Source: JBLHKS01 sp047620505 (GTDB lineage Bacteria > Verrucomicrobiota > Verrucomicrobiia > Verrucomicrobiales > DEV007). From it: DNA of 12,908 bases. The stretch is taken from NCBI GenBank assembly GCA_047620505.1, contig JBLHKS010000198.1, forward strand, positions 1 to 12,908. The letters are read 5' to 3'. This document shows, piece by piece, positions 6,859 through 12,908 of this stretch. The first letter of the stretch is position 1. The number at the start of each line of letters is the position of its first letter. The notes beneath the pieces were generated by a model. That model saw nothing but the letters and a program-made list of their open reading frames with translations. It did not search any database and was not told the DNA's origin. Made by a program: the position numbers and the translations under genes.

Positions 6859-9735
6859 ATGAAGACCAACGCGAAGAGGATTTTGATACCGATCCTCGGG
6901 CTGATTTTGGTCGGATGCATTTTTGCGGACGCGGCGTCATCTGAAGGCGAAGCATTCTTTGAATCAAAGATCCGTCCGTTGCTCGTGGAGCACTGCTACG
7001 AATGCCACAGCGGTGAGAAAACCAAGGCCAGCTTGTCGCTCGACACTCGATCCGGCTGGCAAACAGGCGGCGAATCGGGAGCCGCGATCATTCCGGGAAA
7101 ACCGAGCGAGTCGCTTTTGGTCGAGGCTGTTCGTTATGAGAATCAGGATCTCCAGATGCCGCCGGAGAAACACGGCGGGAAGCTGAGTGAGGATCAGATT
7201 TCCTCGCTCGCAACGTGGATTGAGATGGGCGCGCCGGATCCTCGCGAGGCCGAAACGAAGATCGCCGGGATGAGCGCGGAGACCGCGAAAACGTGGTGGG
7301 CGTTCCAGCAGCTGCCGGTGCCGGTTCCGGGCAAGATTGACGACTTCTTCGCAGAAAAACAGCCGTTCGACCCGAATCCACGAGCGGATAAACGCAGCCT
7401 GATTCGCCGCGCAACTTACGACCTGACGGGCTTGCCGCCCACGCCGGAAGAGGTCGATGAATTCATCGCGGACGCTTCGCCGGACGCCTTTGCGAAGGTG
7501 GTCGACCGTCTCCTGACATCTCCACAATATGGAGTTCGCTGGGGCCGCCATTGGCTTGATGTTGTGCGTTATGCCGACACCGCGGGAGAGAACACGGACC
7601 GCCCGCTACCCCATGCTTGGCGTTACCGAAACTGGGTTTTCGACGCCTTCAATCGCGATCTTCGTTATGATGATTTCGTTCGCATGCAGTTGGCGGGGGA
7701 CCTGCTTGCGAAGGACAACGCCGAGGGAATCATCGCCACAGGTTACCTCGCTCTGGCTCGTCGATTCGGACACGATATCGCCGATGAGAAGAACGTGCTC
7801 CTGATGCACGAGGATGTGATCGACAACCTCGGGAAGAACTTTCTCGGCCTGACAACTGGCTGCGCGCGCTGTCACGATCACAAGTACGATCCGATCACGG
7901 CGCAAGATTACTACGCGCTCTATGGAATCTTCGACAGCTCGCGCTTTTCCTTTCCCGGATGCGAAAAAACCGGCCAGCCGCGTGACTTGGTTCCGTTGAT
8001 TTCGGCTGACGAGATTGAGGCCGTTCTGAGTCCATGGCGGGAGCGAAAGACGATTGCCGAGGCCGAGCAGAAACGCTTCGACGAGTTCTTAGCAAAGGCG
8101 AACGAGGCGACCGACCAATCGGCTAAGCTTTTGGCGGAGTCCAGTGTTAGCGAGGGCCAGAGTGTTCCGTTTAACGTTCCGAGCATCGCGGTGCGGCAAG
8201 GCGAAGTGCTTCAGCTCATAGTCGGACCCAACGCCAATCACGGCGCCGACAGCACGCTGGTCGAATGGACGATTCGCGAAAATGGCGGCGAAGGTCGGAG
8301 CTGGAGCGTCGCCAACCTCATTGGGGACATCACCCGCTCGAACCCGATCGCCGGAGCGCACGAAGCGACTTGGTGTTTTCTTGAAGTGACGAAGGGTCCG
8401 GTTTTTCTTGGTGATAAGCACGATGAAATCGAGAAGCGCAGCGACCTAAAAGGGTGGAGTCTCGGCGACGTGCCGTCTGTTTTCGCCAACTCGAATGCTG
8501 AACCGACCAAGGTTTGGACCGAGCTTCCAGCTACCTCGTTTTTTGTGCATCCCGGCCCGAACCGGCCCGTGGCGACGGCTTGGATCTGCCCGATCGACGG
8601 CTCCGTCAAAATCACCGGACGCGTGGCCGACGCGCATCCTTCGGGTGGCGACGGTGTGAATTTCAAGCTGGAGCATTTCGAGGAGACGGAGCTGGGACCG
8701 GCCTTGATAGCGCTTGGAAAAGGCCACGTCGAATCCGAGGAGCCGCCGCCGATTCCGTCTGCCTACGCGGTGGTCGACGCAGAGCCGCAGAACGTGCGCT
8801 TGCATCAGCGCGGCGACCCCGAGCAGCCGGGCGACGAGGTCCAACGTCGCTGGTTAACCGTGTTTGGCGGCGAGCCAGTCGGCGCTGATTCCGGGAGCGG
8901 TCGCAAGCAATTGGGTGACTGGATTGCCGAGAATCCGCTGGCGGCGAGGGTCATGGTGAACCGCGTCTGGCACTGGCATTTCGGCGAAGGGCTGGTGCGT
9001 TCGCCAAACGATTTCGGCTCGCGTGGAGAGCTGCCGACGCATCCCGAGTTGCTTGACTGGTTAGCCGCGCAATTCGTGGCCGCCGATTTCCGCGTGAAGC
9101 CGCTGCATCGCCTGATCATGAACACCGAGCCTTATCAACGTAGCAGCGCGCGTCCTGACGAATTCACAACTGCCGATCCCGAAAACCGCTGGCTGGGCCG
9201 CTTCGAACGCCGCCGACTCAGCGCCGAAGAGATTCGCGATAGCCTGCTCGCGGTTTCGGGAAAGCTCGACATCGCTGCCGCTGAAGCGCACCCGTTTCCC
9301 ACTGAGAAGTCGTGGAATTTCACCCAGCACAATCCGTTCAACGCGGTTTACGATTCAAATAAGCGGAGCGCGTTCCTCATGGTTCAGCGACAACGCCGTC
9401 ATCCGTTTCTGGCTCTCTTTGATGGAGCCGACCCTAACGCAAGCACACCGTCTCGGGAAACCACGGCGACACCCTCACAAGCTCTCTATTTTCTCAACGC
9501 CCCGTTCTTCCACGAGCAGGCAAGCGCCTTCGCGGCCTTGGTTGAAAAGGAATCCCCGGAAGACGACTCCAGAATCGCGCGGACCTATCGTGTTCTTTTT
9601 CAGCGGTCACCGACGACTGCCGAAACCGAGCGCGGTCTGCGTTTCCTCTCCGTTTACCCGGCCGCCTCCACCGAAAAATGGGCGGCCTACGCGCGCGTGC
9701 TTCTGGCGAGCAACGAATTCACTCACCTCGACTAA
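6859..9735 (+). CDS. PSCyt1-DUF1549-DUF1553 (PSD1-type) cytochrome c protein
   Basis: Large exported PVC protein, 958 residues from this ATG; an in-frame TTG at 6841 would add six. The hydrophobic leader ends LVGC20, a lipobox-like motif, so it may be a lipoprotein; Sec cleavage near FADA-A is the alternative. Residues about 30-130 are a planctomycete cytochrome c domain with C46-Y-E-C49-H50 and a later QMPPE. Residues about 170-350 are DUF1549: RRATYDLTGLPP, then WGRHWLD, ending C335-A-R-C338-H339-DHK, a second heme c motif. Residues about 445-600 are a beta-rich insert related to part of the DUF1587-type gene downstream. Residues about 690-950 are DUF1553 (NPLAARVMVNRVWHWHFG, later ATPSQALYFLN). 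Its reaction is not established; redox work on carbohydrate-linked substrates is inference. The DUF1501 gene follows after five bases, the usual pairing for this family. Confidence 0.92.
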   Translation: MKTNAKRILIPILGLILVGCIFADAASSEGEAFFESKIRPLLVEHCYECHSGEKTKASLSLDTRSGWQTGGESGAAIIPGKPSESLLVEAVRYENQDLQMPPEKHGGKLSEDQISSLATWIEMGAPDPREAETKIAGMSAETAKTWWAFQQLPVPVPGKIDDFFAEKQPFDPNPRADKRSLIRRATYDLTGLPPTPEEVDEFIADASPDAFAKVVDRLLTSPQYGVRWGRHWLDVVRYADTAGENTDRPLPHAWRYRNWVFDAFNRDLRYDDFVRMQLAGDLLAKDNAEGIIATGYLALARRFGHDIADEKNVLLMHEDVIDNLGKNFLGLTTGCARCHDHKYDPITAQDYYALYGIFDSSRFSFPGCEKTGQPRDLVPLISADEIEAVLSPWRERKTIAEAEQKRFDEFLAKANEATDQSAKLLAESSVSEGQSVPFNVPSIAVRQGEVLQLIVGPNANHGADSTLVEWTIRENGGEGRSWSVANLIGDITRSNPIAGAHEATWCFLEVTKGPVFLGDKHDEIEKRSDLKGWSLGDVPSVFANSNAEPTKVWTELPATSFFVHPGPNRPVATAWICPIDGSVKITGRVADAHPSGGDGVNFKLEHFEETELGPALIALGKGHVESEEPPPIPSAYAVVDAEPQNVRLHQRGDPEQPGDEVQRRWLTVFGGEPVGADSGSGRKQLGDWIAENPLAARVMVNRVWHWHFGEGLVRSPNDFGSRGELPTHPELLDWLAAQFVAADFRVKPLHRLIMNTEPYQRSSARPDEFTTADPENRWLGRFERRRLSAEEIRDSLLAVSGKLDIAAAEAHPFPTEKSWNFTQHNPFNAVYDSNKRSAFLMVQRQRRHPFLALFDGADPNASTPSRETTATPSQALYFLNAPFFHEQASAFAALVEKESPEDDSRIARTYRVLFQRSPTTAETERGLRFLSVYPAASTEKWAAYARVLLASNEFTHLD
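8191..8650 (+). other. Two-part beta-rich module, order A then B, inside the DUF1549/DUF1553 protein
   Basis: Part A is residues 445-482: G448, V455, N460-H461, D464-S-T466, I472, then a GGE.R.W tail. Part B is residues about 530-600: GDK, then VFAN, VHP at 563-565, and W575..P578..G581.V583.I585.G587.V589.D591. Both parts have matching counterparts at the same internal spacing in the protein encoded from 11117, where B precedes A. Function is unknown; a small beta-sandwich is inferred from the alternating hydrophobic pattern. Confidence 0.7.
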
Positions 9736-9740
9736 CTTAA

Positions 9741-11120
9741 ATGCAGAACGCCACCCGCCAGCCGATTTGCAGCCGACGCGGCTTTCTCAACTCCGCCGTC
9801 ACCGGCTCGGCGTTGTTCCCCGGCGTGGTCCAGCAGCTGCTGGCCGAAGGGACCCACTTTCCGGCAAAAGCGAAGCGCGTCATATTCCTCTTTATGACTG
9901 GCGGGGTTTCCCATGTGGACACCTTCGATCCAAAGCCGGCGCTGAGCCGCGATCACGGCAAAGAGATCAAAGCCGACCATCCGGAAATCAAGAACCGCCC
10001 CGGCTATGAACGGATTTTCCTGAAGCGGCCGCAGTGGGAATTCGCGCCCGCTGGAAACTGCGGTACCGAGGTCAGCACGCTTTTTCCTCACGTCGCGGAA
10101 TGCGTCGACGACATCGCGCTGATCCGCTCGATGCACACCTCGCACTCAAATCACTATAACGCGACACTTGGGATGCATACCGGTTCGTTCGCCTTCGCGC
10201 GCCCGAGTTTCGGCTCGTGGGTTAGCTACGGGCTTGGGTCGGCGAATCGCGATCTGCCGAGCTTTGTCGTGATCGCGCCGAAACAAACCTATGCCGGCAC
10301 GCAGGTTTACGCGAGTGACTTCCTGCCCGGAACTCATCAGGGAACGTTGGTCATTCCCGGCGATCAACCTGTTGCCAACATCCAGCCGCGCATGCCGGCG
10401 GATCGTCAGCAGATCGAACTCGAAGCCCTGCGCGAGTTTAATCAGGCTCATCTCGTCGCTCGCGAAAGTGATCCGCTTTTGGAGGCGAGACTGCGTTCAT
10501 TTGAAACCGCGTTCGGGATGCAAATGGCCGTGCCGGAGGCCTTCGATCTCAAGCAGGAATCGGACGCGACTCTCGCCAGCTACGGCCTGCAACGCGGCCA
10601 AACGACGGGCTTCGGCTGGCAATGTCTCGCCGCTCGCCGCTTGGCCGAGCGCGATGTGCGTTTCATCGAATTGATCGACACGGGTTCCTCAGGAAACTGG
10701 GATGCGCACGGAGACATGATGAGTCATGTCGGCCTTGCTAAGAACGTCGACCAGCCCATCGCAGCTCTTCTGCGCGACCTGAAAGAACGCGGACTGTTCG
10801 AGGACACGCTCGTGGTTTGGACGACTGAATTTGGCCGCACCCCCTTCAACAACAAAGCCGAAGCCAAGGGCCGCGAACACCATTCATGGGCCTTCAGTTC
10901 ATGGCTCGCGGGCGCAGGCGTCAAGCCCGGGATCGTCCACGGTGCTACCGACGAGCATGGGATGCGCGCCGTCGAGAAACCCGTCCACGTTCACGATTTC
11001 CACGCCACGATTCTTCATCTCATGGGCTTCGATCACGAAAAACTGACCTACCGTCACGCTGGCCGCGATTACCGACTAACCGATGTTGAAGGCAATGTTG
11101 TCAGAGACGTCCTCGCATGA
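9741..11120 (+). CDS. DUF1501 family protein with twin-arginine signal
   Basis: A 459-residue DUF1501 protein; the family is related to the alkaline phosphatase/sulfatase superfamily, but its activity is not established. The N-terminus has a twin-arginine motif, S11-R12-R13-G14-F15-L16, followed by a mildly hydrophobic stretch. This predicts folded export by Tat, which often implies a cofactor or metal loaded in the cytoplasm. Family motifs are present in order: FMTGGVSHVDTFDPKP at about 51-66, SMHTSHSNHY in the first third, WTTEFGRTP from W360, and GREHH with H380-H381, the last two rich in possible metal ligands. Length is typical. The gene starts five bases after the DUF1553 gene and overlaps the next gene by four, so translation of all three is probably coupled. 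The ATG at 9741 places the RR motif at a standard distance; no clear Shine-Dalgarno is seen. Confidence 0.93.
   Translation: MQNATRQPICSRRGFLNSAVTGSALFPGVVQQLLAEGTHFPAKAKRVIFLFMTGGVSHVDTFDPKPALSRDHGKEIKADHPEIKNRPGYERIFLKRPQWEFAPAGNCGTEVSTLFPHVAECVDDIALIRSMHTSHSNHYNATLGMHTGSFAFARPSFGSWVSYGLGSANRDLPSFVVIAPKQTYAGTQVYASDFLPGTHQGTLVIPGDQPVANIQPRMPADRQQIELEALREFNQAHLVARESDPLLEARLRSFETAFGMQMAVPEAFDLKQESDATLASYGLQRGQTTGFGWQCLAARRLAERDVRFIELIDTGSSGNWDAHGDMMSHVGLAKNVDQPIAALLRDLKERGLFEDTLVVWTTEFGRTPFNNKAEAKGREHHSWAFSSWLAGAGVKPGIVHGATDEHGMRAVEKPVHVHDFHATILHLMGFDHEKLTYRHAGRDYRLTDVEGNVVRDVLA
11117..11120 (+). other. ATGA stop/start overlap between the DUF1501 and DUF1587-type genes
   Basis: The ATG of the last gene (11117-11119) overlaps the TGA stop of the DUF1501 gene (11118-11120). 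This arrangement usually reflects translational coupling by terminating ribosomes, and no Shine-Dalgarno precedes the second start. It supports roughly matched production of the two proteins. Confidence 0.9.
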
Positions 11121-12908
11121 AATATCTTCCTCACATCGCGATCATTCTCGGGTTCACCGGGACCATTTTCGCCGAACCGATCGACCAACCAATTCAGCAA
11201 CTGCTGGGTCGATACTGTCTCGATTGCCATGATGCCGAGACGCAAAAGGGCGATCTGGATCTGGAGCGTTTCACCTCGATTGCTGCGATCGCGAAAGATC
11301 CTGCGGTCTGGGAAAACGTGCTTCACCAAATCGAAGACGGCGAGATGCCGCCGAAGAAAAAACCACAGTTCACGACCGTGGAACGCGAGCAGTTCACCGT
11401 CTGGGTTCAGCAGACGCTCGACGGCATCGCGTTGGCCAACGCGGGCGATCCGGGACCGGTCATCCTGAGGCGCTTGTCGAACATGGAATACACTTATTCG
11501 ATCCGCGATTTGACCGGGGTCGGGTCGCTCGATCCAGCGCGCGAGTTTCCCGTCGATGGCGCGGCGGGCGAGGGTTTTACCAACGTCGGTTCGGCGCTGG
11601 TGATGTCGCCGGCGCTGCTAACGAAGTATCTCGACGCCGCGAAAGAGATCGCTGCTCACGCCGTGATTTTGCCGGATCGAATCGAGTTTTCGCCGAGCAC
11701 ATCGCGGTCCGATTGGACGCAGGAGAAGCTCGCCGCGATTCGGGCGATTTACGATCGATACACGATTCCCGGCGCGGAAGCTGCGCGCAATCTTCAGGGA
11801 GTCCAGTTTGCGACCACCGACGGCGGTGCGATCCCGCTGGAACATTACCTTCGCGCGCTCCTGACAGACGAACCCAATGACCTGAGCCCGAAGTATCTCG
11901 CGACGCTGAAAAAGACGCTGGAGAGCGACGAGCCTTCCGCACTGCTCGATCCGATTCGCGCGCGTTGGCGCGATGCTAAGCCGGATGATGCGACTGCGAT
12001 TGCTAAGGAGATTGCGGCATGGCAGAACGGCCTCTGGCACTTCGCGAAGATCGGCCACATCGGCAAACGCGACGGGCCTCCGAGTTGGCAAATTCCGGTG
12101 AGTCCGGTCGTCACTTCGCATTCGGTTCAGTTGGATTTGCCGGAGTCGAAAACGGACACGGTTCTGTATCTCATGACTGGGGATGGCGGCGAGCTGATTT
12201 GGAAGGACGCGATCTTGACGCGGCCTTACGAAAAACCGATTCCGCTGAGCAGGCTCAAGGCTTTGGGCGAAGGTGTGATCGCGCTTCAGGACCAAGAGTT
12301 GGAGCGAACCGCCGCCTATCTGGAAAGCAGCGCCAAGGGCGAGATTGCAGAAGGGCTTGACCCGGTGATTGCAGCGGGATGGGCGGAGATTTTACGGCTC
12401 GGTGGCGCGTCGCTGACGCCAACCGGGCATCTCGTGGGCGACAAGCAAAACGTCGCCGGTTATGCCTTTGTCAGGGCGTTGGGTCCAGATCTTCCCATCG
12501 TGTTCGTCAATCAATCCGACGGTCCGGTCGACATCGGAACGCTGACGGTTCCTCCACGCGGAGTCACGGTTCATCCGACGCCGACTGTGGCCTGCATCGT
12601 GATTTGGAGAAGCCCGATTTCGGGCGAAGTGAGCATCAAGGGAAGCGTCGCCGATGGAGACAACAAATGCGGCAACGGCGCGGCATGGACGATGGAGTTG
12701 GTGAACGCGTCAGGGCCGCGGAAGTTGGCTGGAGGCCCGTTTGCGAACGGCGCCGGCGCCGAGTTCAACTCCGATGAAAAAGTCGCAGTTCAGGTCGGCG
12801 ATCTGGTTCGAATAACCGTTGGAGCTCATCAGAATGATCACAGCTGCGACACGACCTCTGTGAACCTGACGATCGCCGAATCCGGGGGCGAGAAACGCGT
12901 TTGGGATC
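11117..12908 (+). CDS. PSCyt1/DUF1587-type cytochrome c protein, 3'-truncated by window edge
   Basis: The frame runs from the ATG at 11117 to the window edge with no stop, giving 597 complete residues. Residues 1-19 form a Sec signal peptide (TIFA-E). A planctomycete cytochrome c domain follows, with C34-L-D-C37-H38 and a later EMPPK. Residues about 115-180 match DUF1587 (RRLSNMEYTYSIRDLTG, later FPVDGAAGEGF). Residues about 180-435 are less conserved, partly helical and not recognised. Residues about 440-597 carry the two-part module shared with the DUF1549/DUF1553 protein, here in order B then A. Full-length relatives carry DUF1592, DUF1588 and DUF1585 further on, expected beyond the edge. 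Function is not established; an extracytoplasmic redox protein is likely. Families with DUF1587 are usually paired with DUF1552, so following DUF1501 directly is noteworthy. Confidence 0.88.
   Translation, partial: MKYLPHIAIILGFTGTIFAEPIDQPIQQLLGRYCLDCHDAETQKGDLDLERFTSIAAIAKDPAVWENVLHQIEDGEMPPKKKPQFTTVEREQFTVWVQQTLDGIALANAGDPGPVILRRLSNMEYTYSIRDLTGVGSLDPAREFPVDGAAGEGFTNVGSALVMSPALLTKYLDAAKEIAAHAVILPDRIEFSPSTSRSDWTQEKLAAIRAIYDRYTIPGAEAARNLQGVQFATTDGGAIPLEHYLRALLTDEPNDLSPKYLATLKKTLESDEPSALLDPIRARWRDAKPDDATAIAKEIAAWQNGLWHFAKIGHIGKRDGPPSWQIPVSPVVTSHSVQLDLPESKTDTVLYLMTGDGGELIWKDAILTRPYEKPIPLSRLKALGEGVIALQDQELERTAAYLESSAKGEIAEGLDPVIAAGWAEILRLGGASLTPTGHLVGDKQNVAGYAFVRALGPDLPIVFVNQSDGPVDIGTLTVPPRGVTVHPTPTVACIVIWRSPISGEVSIKGSVADGDNKCGNGAAWTMELVNASGPRKLAGGPFANGAGAEFNSDEKVAVQVGDLVRITVGAHQNDHSCDTTSVNLTIAESGGEKRVWD
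12431..12908 (+). other. Two-part beta-rich module, order B then A, inside the DUF1587-type protein
   Basis: Part B is residues about 440-515: GDK at 441-443, VFVN from 462, VHP at 485-487, and W497..P500..G503.V505.I507.G509.V511.D513. Part A is residues 556-596: G561, V568, N573, D578-T-T580, I586, then a GGE.R.W tail. Spacings match the copy at 8191-8650 nearly residue for residue, apart from one extra residue between N573 and D578. The edge may cut off a further part of the module. Confidence 0.7.

Larger units (their letters stand above)
2..12908 (+). other. Putative six-gene polysaccharide/redox operon, both ends outside the window
   Basis: All six genes are co-directional, with gaps of 12, 83, 30, 5 and -4 bases. 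No promoter, terminator or regulator is visible, and both end genes are cut, so the true operon is longer. Only the 83-base gap could easily separate transcription units. Grouping a hydrolase, an esterase and cytochrome proteins suggests one carbohydrate-related function, but this is inferred from layout alone. Confidence 0.6.

Noticed and set aside
11618..12295. 225-residue reverse-strand open frame near the right end
   Set aside because: It overlaps the DUF1587-type gene, whose frame is continuous across it, and its Arg-rich composition is typical of an antisense shadow.

Overview
The window is a single, tightly packed block of six genes, all on the + strand, with almost no non-coding DNA. 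The gene content is typical of the PVC superphylum: planctomycete-type cytochrome c domains, DUF1549/DUF1553, DUF1501, DUF1587, and a Pirellula/Verrucomicrobium-type 'membrane-bound dehydrogenase' with a C-terminal heme c domain. The host is therefore most likely a member of Verrucomicrobiota or Planctomycetota; I lean towards Verrucomicrobiota, but the window has no taxonomic marker. There are no RNA genes, mobile elements, CRISPR arrays or regulators, and base composition and codon use look even throughout.

Layout, left to right. (1) A large multidomain glycoside hydrolase of clan GH-A type, cut off by the left edge. (2) A secreted 945-residue protein with an N-terminal TIGR02604-like propeller-type domain, HEAT-like helices, a galactose-binding-like beta-sandwich and a C-terminal c-type cytochrome domain. 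(3) After an 83-base gap, a secreted sialate O-acetylesterase-family (SASA) esterase. (4) A PSCyt1-DUF1549-DUF1553 protein with two CxxCH heme motifs and a possible lipobox. (5) Five bases later, a Tat-exported DUF1501 protein. (6) Overlapping it by ATGA, a PSCyt1/DUF1587 protein that runs off the right edge without a stop codon; at least 597 residues are visible.

How they may work together (inference). A hydrolase and a carbohydrate esterase suggest polysaccharide breakdown. Three exported proteins carry four CxxCH motifs in total, and a Tat-exported partner sits among them, which suggests periplasmic or cell-surface redox chemistry coupled to that breakdown. The individual families are known but biochemically poorly characterised. 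The most notable observations are a two-part module shared by genes 4 and 6 with its halves in opposite order, a carbohydrate-binding-like insert in the cytochrome dehydrogenase, and a DUF1501 gene placed between a DUF1549/DUF1553 gene and a DUF1587-type gene.
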